A stretch of DNA of 64,000 nucleotides from Luteimonas huabeiensis HB2 (GCF_000559025.1 NZ_JAAN01000012.1:86228-150227), one strand, 5' to 3'. Shown: positions 27,683-37,585, counted from the stretch's first letter. Notes: generated by a model from the letters alone, not told the origin. Translations and numbers: made by a program.

Positions 27683-28243
27683 ATGAGCGAGGACATCACC
27701 CGCATGCTGCATTCCTGGCGCGAGGGCGATACCGAGGCGCGCGACGCGCTGTTCGCCGCGGTCTACGACGACCTGCGCCGCATGGCGATCGCGCGCACCG
27801 GCGATCGCGGCGACGCGACCCTGCGGCCGACCGCGCTCGTGCACGATGCCGTGCTGCGGCTGCTCGGGGCCGACGTCGGCTACGCCGATCGCGCCCACTT
27901 CTTCGCCCTGGCCGCGGCCAAGATGCGCGCGGTGCTGGTGGACCGCGCCCGCGCCCGCGCCGCCGCCAAGCGCGGCGGCGGCGCCCTCGCGATGACGCTC
28001 TCGCACGCGGATGCGCAGGCCGCGGCCGACGCCGACGGTCGCGACGAGTTCGAGGTGCTGGCCCTGCATCAGGCGCTGGAACGGCTCGCCCGGCACGACC
28101 CGCGCGCGGCGCAGGCGGTGGAGATGGCCTACTTCGGCGGCATGTCGCAGCAGGAGATCGCGGTGGTGCTGGCGCTGTCGGTGCGCACGGTGGAGCGCGA
28201 CCTCCGTTTCGCGCGGGCGTGGTTGAATCGGCAACTGGGCTGA
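27683..28243 (+). CDS. ECF RNA polymerase sigma factor (TIGR02999 type)
   Basis: A 186-residue ECF sigma factor of the group often paired with Ser/Thr kinases. Region 2 includes LRRMAIART, LRPTALVHDAVLRL and the long AAAKMRAVLVDRARARAAAKR. Region 4 has the helix-turn-helix GGMSQQEIAVVLALSVRTVERD. It is followed after 85 bases by a protein kinase gene and a lipoprotein gene. In such pairs the kinase is thought to control the sigma factor by phosphorylation instead of a classical anti-sigma factor; that link is family knowledge, not visible here. Confidence 0.92.
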   Translation: MSEDITRMLHSWREGDTEARDALFAAVYDDLRRMAIARTGDRGDATLRPTALVHDAVLRLLGADVGYADRAHFFALAAAKMRAVLVDRARARAAAKRGGGALAMTLSHADAQAAADADGRDEFEVLALHQALERLARHDPRAAQAVEMAYFGGMSQQEIAVVLALSVRTVERDLRFARAWLNRQLG

Positions 28244-28328
28244 GCGTTCGCAGGTGCGCGGTGTGGCGCGCGCCCGCATGCCGGCAGGATCCGAGGGGGC
28301 GGCCCGGGCGCCGCGAGGGGGGAAACGG

Positions 28329-31154
28329 GTGAGCGAAGACGATTGGAAGGCGCTGCGCCGGCTGTTCGATGCGGTCTGCGACCTGCCGCCGGAGACCTGG
28401 GAAGACCGGCTGCAGGCGCTGACCGCCGACGCCGCGCTGCGGCGGGAAACGCTGGCGCTGCTGCGCTCGGCCACGCGCGCGCTGCGCCGGGCCGAAGGCG
28501 CGGTGGACGCCGCGATCGAGCAGGCGCTGGGGGCGGAGATCGGCCCGGGCGACATGCTCGGGCCGTGGCGGGTGGAGCGCCGCCTCGGCAGCGGCGGCAT
28601 GGGCGTGGTGCTGCTGGCCGAGCGCGCCGATGGGCTGTATGCGCAGCGCACGGCGATCAAGGTGCTGCACGGCCTGCCGGATGCGGGCGCGGTCGAGCGG
28701 CTGGCCGAGGAGCGGCGGATCCTGGCCGGCCTGCAGCATCCGCACATCGCCCGGCTCTACGACGGCGGCACCACGCCGCAGGGGCAGCCCTACCTGGTGA
28801 TGGAGTACGTGGACGGCCGCCCCGTCGACGCCTACTGCCGGGAGGCCGGGCTCGGGCTGGAGGCGCGTTTGCAGCTGTTCCTGAAGATCTGCGGCGCGGT
28901 CCAGGCGGCGCACGCGCGGCTGGTCGTGCACTGCGACCTCAAGCCGGCCAACGTGCTGGTCCGCGAGGACGGCGAGCCGGTGCTGCTCGACTTCGGCATC
29001 TCCCGCCTGCTCACCGCCGGCGGTGCCGATGCCGGCCGCGGCCACGGCTGGACGCCCGGCTACGCGGCGCCCGAGGTCGTGGCCGGGCAGGCGCCCGGGA
29101 TCGCCGGCGACGTCTACGGCCTGGGCGTGCTGCTGCTGGAACTCGTCGCCGGCCGCGCGCTCGACCGGCCGCGCGAGGACGATCGCGCTGCGGTCCCGGC
29201 GCCGTCGGCCTGGGCGCCCGGAGGACTGCCGTGGCGGCGGCGCCTGCGCGGGGATCTGGATGCCATCGTCGCGCGCGCCTGCGCGCACGACCCGGACGCG
29301 CGGTACGCCACCGTGGACGCGCTGGCCGAGGACGTGCGCCGGCACTCGCGCCTGCTGCCGGTGCGCGCGCGCGCGGGCGAGCGCTCCTATCGCGCCCGGC
29401 GCCTGTTGCGCCGGCGCTGGCGCGAAACCGCCGCAGGCGCGCTGGCGTTGGCGCTGTGCCTGGGCTTCGTCTGGCGGCTGGACGGCGCGCGCGCGCGGGC
29501 CGAGCACGAGGCGGAGGTGTCGCGGCAGGTCGGCGGCTTCCTGGTGTCGATGTTCGAGGCCGCCGATCCGCGCGCGCGCGGCGCGCGCGGCGGCGAGACG
29601 ATCGCCGCCAGGGAAGTGCTCGATCGCGCCGCCGAACGCATCGACGGCGAGCTCGACGCCTCGCCCGAGGTGCGCGCCCGCCTGCAGGGCGTGATCGGCA
29701 TGGCCTACCGCAACATGGGCGACATCCCGCGCTCGCTGCCGCTGCTGCGCGCCGCGGCCGACGGCCTCGCCGCCGCCGGCGGCCCGCACCTGGACGAGGC
29801 ATCGCGCATCCTCAACATGCTTTCGGCCACCTACGCCAACAACCGCGACGGCGAGGCCGGCGAACGGCTCGCGCGGCGGTCGCTGGCGCTGCTGGGGCCC
29901 GACTACCCGGACAGCTTCCGCGTCGCGCAGGCGTACAACTCGCTGGGGCTGTCGCTGGTCGCGCAGCAGCGCTACGACGCGGCCGAGGACGCGTTCCGGC
30001 AGGCGCTGATGCGCCACGAGGCCGCCGGCCGCGAGCGCTTCGTCGGCGTCACCCTGGACAACCTGGGCGTGCTGCACCGCCGCCGCGGCCAGCTGGAGGC
30101 CGCCGAGCGCGCGTTCCGCCGCAGCGGCCCGATCTTCCTGCGCGAGCACGGCGAGCTTTCCTACGAGTACTGGACCCACCGCACCGAGCACGCGCTGGCG
30201 GTCGCGGACGCCGGCCGGCTGGCCGAGGCGCGGGCCATGCTCGAGCGCAACCTCGAGGCGGCGCCGAAGCTCTTCGGCGAGCACAGCGTCTACTACGCCA
30301 GCGAACACGTCCGCCTGGCCTCGGTGCTGCTGCGCCAGGGCGACTACACCGGCGCGGAGCCGCTGGCGGCGGCGGGCGAGCGCCTGTTCGGCGAGGTGAT
30401 GGGCACCGACAGCTTCGTCCATTCGCTGGCGCTCGAGGCGACGGCGGCGCTGGCCGAGGCGCGCGGCGACCCGGCGCGGGCCGAGGCCGCCTACCGTCGC
30501 GTGCTCGCCGTGCGCGAGGCGAGCGTCGGCGCCGCCCACCCGGACACGCTCGACGCCTCGCTGCAGCTCGGCCTGTTCCTGGCGCGCGCGGGGCGCGTCG
30601 ATGCGGATGCGTTCCTGCAGCGCGCGTTCGACGGCTGGCTGCCGCGCCTGCCGGCCGACAGCGCCAACGCGGTGCGGATCCGGCAGGCGCGCGCGGAATG
30701 GCTGACGCTCGCCGGCAGGCTTGGCGAAGCGGAACGGGCATTGCGGGAGGTGGACGCCGACGCGCGCGCGGCGGGGCCGCACCACGCGGTGCGGCAGCGC
30801 GCGCTGCTGGCCGCCTGGCGGCAGCGCAACGGCCCCGCCGCCGCCGCGGTGGCGGCCTGGCGCGAGGCGGTCGATGCCGCGTCCTCGCTGTACGGCGCGG
30901 ATGCCGCGGTCGTCGCCGCCTGGCGGGTGCCGCTGGCGGAATCGCTGGCCGCCGCCGGCGACGCCGAAGGCGCGTCGCTGCAGGCGGCGCGCGCGGCGGC
31001 CGTGCTGAGCCTGCAGTCGATGCCGCAATCGCCGCTGCTGGCGAGGCTGGAACGCGCCCCGCGCATCGACGCGCGCGCCGCGCGCGGACGCGCCGGCCAT
31101 GCGGCCGCGGCGGATTTGCTCGCGCCGGCGCCAGCGGTTACGGTGCCGGAATGA
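28329..31154 (+). CDS. Ser/Thr protein kinase with TPR-rich C-terminal half
   Basis: A 941-residue Hanks-type kinase. The catalytic domain (about 80-350) has the glycine loop RLGSGGMGVVLL, Lys111 in TAIKVL, the catalytic loop HCDLKPANVL with Asp203 (Cys replaces the usual Arg of HRD), and DFG at 221-223. A hydrophobic segment near 372-395 should span the inner membrane, placing a large helical region outside the cytosol with TPR-like repeats. I chose GTG at 28329, preceded by a run of G's, because the earlier in-frame codons are Arg/Gly-rich and unlike the family start. The stop overlaps the ATG of the next gene. It probably acts with the ECF sigma factor just upstream. Confidence 0.9.
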   Translation: MSEDDWKALRRLFDAVCDLPPETWEDRLQALTADAALRRETLALLRSATRALRRAEGAVDAAIEQALGAEIGPGDMLGPWRVERRLGSGGMGVVLLAERADGLYAQRTAIKVLHGLPDAGAVERLAEERRILAGLQHPHIARLYDGGTTPQGQPYLVMEYVDGRPVDAYCREAGLGLEARLQLFLKICGAVQAAHARLVVHCDLKPANVLVREDGEPVLLDFGISRLLTAGGADAGRGHGWTPGYAAPEVVAGQAPGIAGDVYGLGVLLLELVAGRALDRPREDDRAAVPAPSAWAPGGLPWRRRLRGDLDAIVARACAHDPDARYATVDALAEDVRRHSRLLPVRARAGERSYRARRLLRRRWRETAAGALALALCLGFVWRLDGARARAEHEAEVSRQVGGFLVSMFEAADPRARGARGGETIAAREVLDRAAERIDGELDASPEVRARLQGVIGMAYRNMGDIPRSLPLLRAAADGLAAAGGPHLDEASRILNMLSATYANNRDGEAGERLARRSLALLGPDYPDSFRVAQAYNSLGLSLVAQQRYDAAEDAFRQALMRHEAAGRERFVGVTLDNLGVLHRRRGQLEAAERAFRRSGPIFLREHGELSYEYWTHRTEHALAVADAGRLAEARAMLERNLEAAPKLFGEHSVYYASEHVRLASVLLRQGDYTGAEPLAAAGERLFGEVMGTDSFVHSLALEATAALAEARGDPARAEAAYRRVLAVREASVGAAHPDTLDASLQLGLFLARAGRVDADAFLQRAFDGWLPRLPADSANAVRIRQARAEWLTLAGRLGEAERALREVDADARAAGPHHAVRQRALLAAWRQRNGPAAAAVAAWREAVDAASSLYGADAAVVAAWRVPLAESLAAAGDAEGASLQAARAAAVLSLQSMPQSPLLARLERAPRIDARAARGRAGHAAAADLLAPAPAVTVPE

Positions 31155-31801
31155 ACGCATCCTCGCTCCCGCTCGCCGCCGCGCTCGCGCTCGCCCTCGC
31201 GGCCTGCTCGCCATCCTCGCCCGACGCTGCCCCCGCCAACGCGCCCGCCGATGCGGCCGCGGCCGCGGAAACCGCGCCCGCCGATGCCTTCCTCGCCGCG
31301 CTCGCGCGCCACTGCGGACAGGCCTTCGAGGGCCGCATCGTCGCCAACCAACCGCCGCCCGAGGGCGAGGACCCGTTCGAGGGCCGCACCCTGGTGATGC
31401 ACGTGCGCGGCTGCGACGACCCGGCCCGCGAGCTGAAGGTGCCTTTCCACGTCGGCGAGGACCGCTCGCGGACCTGGGTGCTCACCCGCACCGATGCCGG
31501 CCTGCGCCTCAAGCACGACCACCGCCACGAGGACGGCAGCGAGGACGCGGTGACGATGTACGGCGGCGACACCGCCGCGCCGGGCACCGCGCAGCGGCAG
31601 GAATTCCCCGTCGATGCGGAGTCGGTGGCGCTGTTCGAGCGCGAGGGGCTGAACGCCTCGGTCGCCAACACCTGGGCGATGGAGATCGAGCCGGAGCGGC
31701 GCTTCCTGTACGAACTCTCGCGGCCGGGCGGACGGCTGTTCCAGGTCGAGTTCGACCTGACCGCGCCGGTCGCCGCGCCGCCTGCGCCCTGGGGGCACTG
31801 A
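31151..31801 (+). CDS. Hypothetical lipoprotein
   Basis: A 216-residue predicted lipoprotein that I do not recognise. The leader ends in the lipobox LALAAC, followed by a disordered Ala/Pro/Asp linker of about 25 residues. The mature domain contains HCGQAFEGRIVAN, a GCDDPARELKVPFHVGED stretch and a His-rich LKHDHRHEDG segment, with a beta-rich end. Two cysteines (in HCGQ and RGCDD) could form a disulfide. Its ATG overlaps the kinase stop codon (ATGA), so it belongs to the sigma factor-kinase operon. Confidence 0.75.
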   Translation: MNASSLPLAAALALALAACSPSSPDAAPANAPADAAAAAETAPADAFLAALARHCGQAFEGRIVANQPPPEGEDPFEGRTLVMHVRGCDDPARELKVPFHVGEDRSRTWVLTRTDAGLRLKHDHRHEDGSEDAVTMYGGDTAAPGTAQRQEFPVDAESVALFEREGLNASVANTWAMEIEPERRFLYELSRPGGRLFQVEFDLTAPVAAPPAPWGH

Positions 31802-31846
31802 CGCCCGCGATCCGCCGCCCGCATCGGCGCGACGGCGCATCGCCGC

Positions 31847-32725
31847 TCAGGCCGGATCCAGCGCATCCTGCGCCTGCAGCCATAGCCGCAGGCGCCTGAC
31901 CGGCTCGCGTTCGCGGCGCGAGCGCAGCCGCGCGAACCAGTAGCGGCCGAGCCGGATCCCGACCGGGAAGGGCTGCAGCAGCCGGCCGTCGGCCAGCTCG
32001 CGCTCGAACATCCGCAGCGGCAGCAGGGCCACGCCTGCGCCCGCCGCCGCCGCACCGGCCAGCGCCAGCGAGGAATCGAACACCGGCCCGCGCGCCTCGA
32101 TGCCGGGTGCGTCCGCGGCCTGCAGCCAGCGCGGCCATTCGTCGCCGCGGTAGGAGCGCAGCAGCGTGGCCCTCGCCAGGTCGCGCGGCGAGGCCAGCCG
32201 CCGGGCCAGCGCCGGGGCGCAGGCCGGCGCGAACAGAGTGTCCACCACCGGCGTGCAGGCCAGGCCCTGCCAGTCGCCGTCGCCGAAGCGGATCGCCGCG
32301 TCCAGGCCCTCGCTGGCCAGGTCGATGCGGTTGTTGTGGGTCTGCACCCGCAGTTCGATGCCGGGGTGCTCCGCCTCGAACGCGTGCAGGCGCGGCAGCA
32401 GCCAGCCGATCGCGAAGGTACCCACCACGCCCAGGCTCAGCACGTCGCGCACGCCGTGCGCGGTGGCGCGCGCCACCGCCGCAGCGATCCGGTCGAGGGC
32501 ATCGTGCAGCACCGGGTACAGCGCCGCGGCCTCGTCGGTCAGCAGCACGCCGCGCGGCAGGCGATGGAACAGGCGCACGCCGAGCCGGTCCTCCAATCCT
32601 CGGATCTGGTGGCTCAATGCCGCCTGGCTGACGTGCAGTTCCAGCGCGGCGCGGGTGAAGTTCTGGTGGCGGGCGGCGGCCTCGAAGGCGCGCAGCGCGT
32701 GCAGCGGCAGCGGCGGGCGGGACAT
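31847..32725 (-). CDS. LysR-family transcriptional regulator (AmpR-like)
   Basis: A 292-residue LysR regulator. The N-terminal helix-turn-helix is around LHALRAFEAAARHQNFTRAA and VSQAALSHQIRGLEDRLG, and the C-terminal part is the two-lobe effector domain. It is divergent from a class A beta-lactamase gene, with 176 bases between the start codons. This is the classic ampR-bla layout, in which the regulator senses cell-wall fragments and controls the enzyme. The N-terminus also resembles GcvA/AmpR proteins. The role as an AmpR equivalent is inferred from position and subfamily resemblance. Confidence 0.88.
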   Translation of the reverse strand: MSRPPLPLHALRAFEAAARHQNFTRAALELHVSQAALSHQIRGLEDRLGVRLFHRLPRGVLLTDEAAALYPVLHDALDRIAAAVARATAHGVRDVLSLGVVGTFAIGWLLPRLHAFEAEHPGIELRVQTHNNRIDLASEGLDAAIRFGDGDWQGLACTPVVDTLFAPACAPALARRLASPRDLARATLLRSYRGDEWPRWLQAADAPGIEARGPVFDSSLALAGAAAAGAGVALLPLRMFERELADGRLLQPFPVGIRLGRYWFARLRSRREREPVRRLRLWLQAQDALDPA

Positions 32726-32901
32726 GGGGGGGCAGGTGAGGCGGATCGATGGATCATCGCATCGCCGGAGCCTGGAAGGGCGCTGGCGATGCGGTGCGGC
32801 CGCCCGCCATCGATCCGGTTCATGCCTGCCCCCGATTCTTCGCGCTGGTGGCGGCCGTGCGGCGGGCGAAGAATCTGCGCTTTCCGCCGATGGAGATGCG
32901 C

Positions 32902-33798
32902 ATGTCGTCGCGACGCTCGTTCCTGAAACTGGCCGGCATGGCCGCGCTGTCCGCTCCCGCCGCGCCGCTGCTGGCGCAGGCGGCCGCCGCACCGCCGCCC
33001 GCGATCGCCGCGGCGACCGACCTCGCCGCGCTGGAAGCCGCCAGCGGCGGCCGTCTCGGCGTGGCGCTGCTGCGCGCCGGCGATGGGGCGCCGCGCCTTG
33101 CGCATCGCGAAGGGGAGCGCTTCCCGATGGCCAGCACCTTCAAGTTCCTGCTGGCCGCGGCGGTGCTCGCGCGCGCCGATGCCGGCGCGCTGTCGCTGGA
33201 CCGGCGGCTGCCGGTGCGCGCAGCGGACCTGCTCGCCCACGCGCCGGCGACCGGGCGCCACGTCGGCCGCGACCTGACCGTGCGCGACCTGTGCCGCGGC
33301 ACGATGGTGTGGAGCGACAACCCCGCCGCGAACCTGCTGCTGCCCCTGGTCGGCGGCCCCGAGGGGCTCACCGCGTTCCTGCGCGAGCACGGCGACGCGG
33401 TCACCGAATGCGCGCGCTACGAACCGGAGGTCAACCGCTTCGCGCCGGGCGATCCCCGAGACACCAGCACGCCCGCGGCGATGGCCGCCAACCTGCAGCG
33501 CTTCGCGCTCGGCGACGCGCTGGCGCCGGCATCGCGCGCGCAGCTCGCCGACTGGCTGATCGACAACCGCACCGGCGACGGTCGCATCCGCGCCGGTGTG
33601 CCCACGGATTGGCGGGTGGGCGACAAGACCGGCGGCACGCGCGGCGTGAGCAACGACATCGCGCTGCTGTGGCCGCCCGGCGGCGGCACGCCCTGGCTGC
33701 TGGCCTGCTACCTGCAGGGATCGCCGCTGCCCGCCGAGGCCCGCGACGACGTGCTGCGCCGGGCGGCCGAACTGGCCGTCGCCGCCGCGCGCGCGTAG
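32902..33798 (+). CDS. Class A beta-lactamase, Tat-exported
   Basis: A 298-residue serine beta-lactamase. It starts with a twin-arginine signal (SSRRSFLKLAGMAAL), as do the L2-type enzymes of relatives. The active-site residues are visible: Ser78 and Lys81 in STFK, SDN at 138-140, Glu174 in RYEPEVN (the Glu166 equivalent) and KTG at 242-244. It should hydrolyse penicillins and some cephalosporins in the periplasm; the spectrum cannot be judged from motifs. GGAG at 32892-32895 sits six bases before the chosen ATG, which decides among three nearby in-frame ATGs. It is probably controlled by the divergent LysR protein. Confidence 0.94.
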   Translation: MSSRRSFLKLAGMAALSAPAAPLLAQAAAAPPPAIAAATDLAALEAASGGRLGVALLRAGDGAPRLAHREGERFPMASTFKFLLAAAVLARADAGALSLDRRLPVRAADLLAHAPATGRHVGRDLTVRDLCRGTMVWSDNPAANLLLPLVGGPEGLTAFLREHGDAVTECARYEPEVNRFAPGDPRDTSTPAAMAANLQRFALGDALAPASRAQLADWLIDNRTGDGRIRAGVPTDWRVGDKTGGTRGVSNDIALLWPPGGGTPWLLACYLQGSPLPAEARDDVLRRAAELAVAAARA

Positions 33799-33830
33799 GT
33801 TCGCGCGGCGCGACGCCCGGGCCCTGCGCT

Positions 33831-34544
33831 TCAGTCGCGCAGGAAGTATTCCACCGTGGTCACCACCCGCACGGTCTTGACGTGCGGGCTGCCGCGGTCG
33901 CGATCGCTGATCGAGATCACGCCCTGGTTGGCGCTGCGGATGCCGCCGATGCGCGCGCCGGAATCCTCGGCGAACTGCTCGGCGGCCACGCGGGCATTTG
34001 CGGTGGCCTCGGCGATCAGCTCCGGCTTGATGTCGTTGAGGCGGGTGAACTCGAACTGCGGGCCGCCGCCGTCGTCGGTGTTGAGCATCACCCCCTGGGC
34101 GACGATCTCGCCGCTGCGGCGCAGCGCCGCCATCGCCTCGGCCACCCGGCCGGTGCGCAGGGTGACGGTGTTGGAGTAGCGGTAGCGCTCCGGTGGGCGG
34201 CTGTCGCCGTAGGAGTAGGCCCAGCGGTCCTCGAGGCGCGGCGGCGACACCACCACCTCGTCGTCGCCGAAGCCGGCGCCGGAAAGAAACCGGCGGATGG
34301 TGGTGGTGTTGGCGTCCAGGCCGGCCTGGACCACGGCGAGGTCGTCGCCGCCCACGGTCTGCGACAGCGGCCAGACCACCAGGTCCGCATCGACGATGCG
34401 CTCGGCCGAGCCCTTGACGGTGACGTAGCGGTCGGCGGTGCGCAGCTTGGCCAGCCCCTGCGCGGTCGTCCAGCCGGCGCCGATCAGGCCCAGCGCGACC
34501 AGGAAGGCGGCGGCGACGGTGCGGAAGTTGGGGGGCTGGCGCAT
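33831..34544 (-). CDS. SIMPL (DUF541) domain protein
   Basis: A 237-residue protein with one N-terminal hydrophobic segment (VAAAFLVALGLIGAG), acting either as an anchor or as an uncleaved signal. The rest is the SIMPL domain: TADRYVTVKGSAERIVDADL at the start, LRRSGEIVAQGV in the middle and a C-terminal VRVVTTVEYFL strand. Members are periplasmic or membrane-bound and are linked to oxidative stress or to kinase signalling, but the activity is unknown. It is convergent with the beta-lactamase gene, 32 bases away. Confidence 0.88.
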   Translation of the reverse strand: MRQPPNFRTVAAAFLVALGLIGAGWTTAQGLAKLRTADRYVTVKGSAERIVDADLVVWPLSQTVGGDDLAVVQAGLDANTTTIRRFLSGAGFGDDEVVVSPPRLEDRWAYSYGDSRPPERYRYSNTVTLRTGRVAEAMAALRRSGEIVAQGVMLNTDDGGGPQFEFTRLNDIKPELIAEATANARVAAEQFAEDSGARIGGIRSANQGVISISDRDRGSPHVKTVRVVTTVEYFLRD

Positions 34545-34715
34545 GCGGAACTCCTGTCGACGGTGCGGCGAGTCTAGGCCGCGCCCCGTTAACGGCGGCT
34601 GCGATCGCGCCCGCCGCCGTCGCCGCCGCCGTGGCCCGCCGCCCGCGGCGTGGGACTTGAAAGCCGGGCGCCGGCCCCCAGAATGCCGGCTCCTTCGTCG
34701 TCCAGCGATCCAGCC

Positions 34716-35027
34716 ATGCCGATCTACGCCTTCCGTTGCGCCGAATGCGGCCATGCCTTCGACCGTCTGCAAAAGCTCTCCGACCCCGATCCCGCGGCCT
34801 GTCCCGCCTGCGGCGCCGCCGCCGTGCAGCGCCAGGTGACCGCGCCGGCGTTCCGCCTGGCCGGCGGCGGCTGGTACGAGACCGACTTCAAGAAGGAGGG
34901 CGACAAGAAGCGCAACCTCGCCGACGGCGGCGATGCCGCGAAGCCGGAGCCCAAGGCCGAGGCCAAGCCCGCCGCCGAGGCGAAGCCGGCCAAGGCCGAG
35001 GCCGCGCCGGCCAGCCCGGCGGCCTGA
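34716..35027 (+). CDS. FmdB-family zinc ribbon protein
   Basis: A 103-residue protein. The N-terminal half is the FmdB/CxxC zinc ribbon: MPIYAFRCAECGHAFDRLQK, then CPACG, giving two CxxC knuckles. The middle (GGGWYETDFKK) is also typical. The C-terminal third is a Lys/Ala/Glu/Pro repeat with no stable fold. These small proteins are often found before aspS in gammaproteobacteria, as here, 114 bases upstream on the same strand. They are called putative regulators, but the function is not proven. Confidence 0.88.
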   Translation: MPIYAFRCAECGHAFDRLQKLSDPDPAACPACGAAAVQRQVTAPAFRLAGGGWYETDFKKEGDKKRNLADGGDAAKPEPKAEAKPAAEAKPAKAEAAPASPAA

Positions 35028-35141
35028 CCGCCGGAACGCTCCGGGAGCGCCCGCCGCGGCTGCATTTGCCGGCGTGCGGGCGCGCCCGCAAAATAGCCGG
35101 TTCCCCGGCGGCGCGTCGGGTCGATCCCTCCCGGAGCTTCC

Positions 35142-36890
35142 ATGCGTACCCACTACTGCGGCCTGATCGACGAGGCCCTGATCGGCGAGACCGTGACCCT
35201 GTGCGGCTGGGTCAACACCAACCGTGTGCAGAGCCACGTGGTGTTCACCGACCTGCGCGACCACGAGGGCGTGGCGCAGGTGGTGGTCGATTCCGACATG
35301 GGCGCGTTGTTCCAGGTCGCCAGCGCGCTCAGCGTGGAGAGCTGCGTGCGGGTGACCGGGACCGTGCGCGCGCGCCAGTCCGTCAACGACAAGATCCGCA
35401 CCGGCCGGGTGGAAGTGCTGGCCGCGGAGATCGAGGTGCTGAACAAGGCCGAGCCGCTGCCCTTCCACGCCCACGAGAACCCGGGCGAGGAGACGCGGCT
35501 CAAGTACCGCTACCTCGACCTGCGCCGTCCCGAGATGCAGCGCATGCAGCGCACCCGCATCCGCCTGGTGCAGGCGCTGCGGCGCTGGCTGGACGCGCGC
35601 GGCTTCCAGGACATCGAGACCCCGATCCTGACCAAGGCCACGCCCGAGGGCGCGCGCGATTTCCTGGTGCCGGCGCGCATGCATCCCGGCGAGTTCTACG
35701 CGCTGCCGCAGAGCCCGCAGCTGTTCAAGCAGATCCTGATGGTGGCCGGCTTCGACCGCTACTACCAGATCGCGCGCTGCTTCCGCGACGAGGCCCTGCG
35801 CGCCGACCGCCAGCTGGAGTTCACCCAGCTCGACATGGAGTTCGCCTGGGTCCGCGAGCGCGACGTGCAGGACGCGGTGGAGGGCATGATCCGCGCGGTG
35901 TTCAAGGAGGTCGTGGACGTCGATCTGGCCGAGCCGTTCCCGCGCATGACCTGGGCCGAGGCGATGCGCCGCTACGGCTCCGACAAGCCCGACCTGCGCA
36001 TCGACCTGGAACTGGTGGACGTGGCCGAGCAGGTCGCCGACAGCGGCTTCTCGGTGTTCGCCGCCGCCGCCGCCGACGCGGACGGCCGCGTGTGCGCGCT
36101 GCGCATCCCCGGCGGCGCGTCGCTGAGCCGCAAGCAGATCGACGAGTACGCCGCCCATGCCGCCAAGTTCGGCGCCAAGGGGCTGGCCTACGTCAAGATC
36201 TCCGAGGCCGGCGAGGTCGCCTCGCCGATCCAGAAGTTCTTCGACGAGGCGCGGTTCGCCGCGCTGCTGCGGCACGTCGGCGCCGGCAACGGCGACCTGG
36301 TGTTCTTCGGCGCCGGCAAGTACGCCACCGTCAGCGACTTCATGGGCGCGGTGCGGCTCAAGGCCGGCCGCGATTTCGGCCGCGTCGCCGAGGGCTGGAA
36401 GCCGCTGTGGGTCACCGACTTCCCGATGTTCGAGTGGGACGAGGAGGCGCAGCGCTACGTCGCCCTGCACCATCCGTTCACCGCGCCGGCGGTGGACGAC
36501 ATCGACGACCTGCGCGCCAACGCCCGCAGCGCGGTCTCGCGCGGCTACGACATGGTGCTCAACGGCAACGAGATCGGCGGCGGCTCGATCCGCATCCACC
36601 GCCCGGAGATGCAGAGCGCGGTGTTCGAGCTGCTGGGCATCGGCGCCGAGGAGGCCGAGGCCAAGTTCGGCTTCCTGCTCGACGCGCTGAAGTACGGCGC
36701 GCCGCCGCACGGCGGCATCGCCTTCGGCATCGACCGCATCGCCGCGCTGATGGCCGGCACCGACTCGATCCGCGACGTCATCGCCTTCCCCAAGACCACC
36801 AGCGCCCAGTGCCTGATGACCGGGGCGCCGTCGCCGATCGCCGACGCGCAACTGGCCGAGGTGCACGTGGCGGTGCGGGCCCGGGACTGA
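35142..36890 (+). CDS. aspS: Aspartyl-tRNA synthetase
   Basis: A 582-residue class IIb synthetase that charges tRNA-Asp. It has the N-terminal anticodon-binding OB fold ([20 protein letters not shown]), class II motif 2 at [18 protein letters not shown], the bacterial GAD insertion domain (about 285-415) and motif 3 with [15 protein letters not shown]. The length and the insertion are standard for bacterial enzymes. The start matches the conserved MRTHYCG beginning. The GNAT gene follows after seven bases. Confidence 0.98.
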   Translation: MRTHYCGLIDEALIGETVTLCGWVNTNRVQSHVVFTDLRDHEGVAQVVVDSDMGALFQVASALSVESCVRVTGTVRARQSVNDKIRTGRVEVLAAEIEVLNKAEPLPFHAHENPGEETRLKYRYLDLRRPEMQRMQRTRIRLVQALRRWLDARGFQDIETPILTKATPEGARDFLVPARMHPGEFYALPQSPQLFKQILMVAGFDRYYQIARCFRDEALRADRQLEFTQLDMEFAWVRERDVQDAVEGMIRAVFKEVVDVDLAEPFPRMTWAEAMRRYGSDKPDLRIDLELVDVAEQVADSGFSVFAAAAADADGRVCALRIPGGASLSRKQIDEYAAHAAKFGAKGLAYVKISEAGEVASPIQKFFDEARFAALLRHVGAGNGDLVFFGAGKYATVSDFMGAVRLKAGRDFGRVAEGWKPLWVTDFPMFEWDEEAQRYVALHHPFTAPAVDDIDDLRANARSAVSRGYDMVLNGNEIGGGSIRIHRPEMQSAVFELLGIGAEEAEAKFGFLLDALKYGAPPHGGIAFGIDRIAALMAGTDSIRDVIAFPKTTSAQCLMTGAPSPIADAQLAEVHVAVRARD

Positions 36891-36897
36891 GGCCGGC

Positions 36898-37422
36898 ATG
36901 GCGCTCGCCCTGCGCCGGGCCACCGTCGAGGATGCCGCGCGCGTGGCCGACCTGGCCGCGCGCACCTTCACCGAGACCTTCGGCCACCTGTATCCGCGCG
37001 AGGATCTGGATGCCTTCCTGGCCCAGGCCTACGCGGTGGAGCGCCAGCGCACCATCCTCGCCCATCCCGACTATGCGGTGTGGTTGCTGGACGCCGACGG
37101 CGAGGCGGTCGGTCATGTCGCGGCCGGGCCGTGCGGGCTGCCGCATGCCGACGTCGGCGGCGACGACGGCGAGATCAAGCGCCTCTACCTGCTGCGCGGC
37201 TGGCAGGGGGCCGGCCACGGCGCCCGGATGATGGCCACCGCCATGGACTGGCTGCTGCGCGGCGGCCCGCGCACGCTGTGGGTGGGGGTGTGGTCGGAGA
37301 ATCTCGGGGCCCAGCGCTTCTATGCCCGCCACGGCTTCGGGAAGGTCGGCGAGTACCTGTTCCCGGTCGGCGAGACCCGCGATCTGGAGTTCATCCTGCG
37401 TCGGCCGGCCGTACAGGCCTGA
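36898..37422 (+). CDS. GNAT-family N-acetyltransferase
   Basis: A 174-residue GCN5-related acetyltransferase. It begins LALRRATVEDAARVADLAAR, and the acetyl-CoA binding loop is RGWQGAGHGARMM. The segment VWSENLGAQRFYARHGF is the typical end of the fold. The acceptor cannot be told. It starts seven bases after aspS and is probably read from the same message. Confidence 0.9.
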   Translation: MALALRRATVEDAARVADLAARTFTETFGHLYPREDLDAFLAQAYAVERQRTILAHPDYAVWLLDADGEAVGHVAAGPCGLPHADVGGDDGEIKRLYLLRGWQGAGHGARMMATAMDWLLRGGPRTLWVGVWSENLGAQRFYARHGFGKVGEYLFPVGETRDLEFILRRPAVQA

Positions 37423-37521
37423 CGGGCGAGGGCCGGCCATGGTGTGGGCCGCCAGGCCACGCCATGCGCCACGCCGATGCGCCTGGGCGTCGCCGGCAGG
37501 CCCGTGGTTGGCGAAGACGCG

Positions 37522-37554
37522 AAAAAAAGACCCGCACCGTCGCCGGTGCGGGTC
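37522..37554 (-). terminator. Rho-independent terminator after alpha/beta hydrolase
   Basis: On the minus strand an 11-bp stem (gacccgcaccg paired with cggtgcgggtc, 4-base loop, 37529-37554) is followed by seven T's (37522-37528). It lies 31 bases past the hydrolase stop codon and is the clearest intrinsic terminator in the window. Confidence 0.9.
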
Positions 37555-37585
37555 TGCTGCGCGCACGTTCGCGCAGTGGGGTGTG

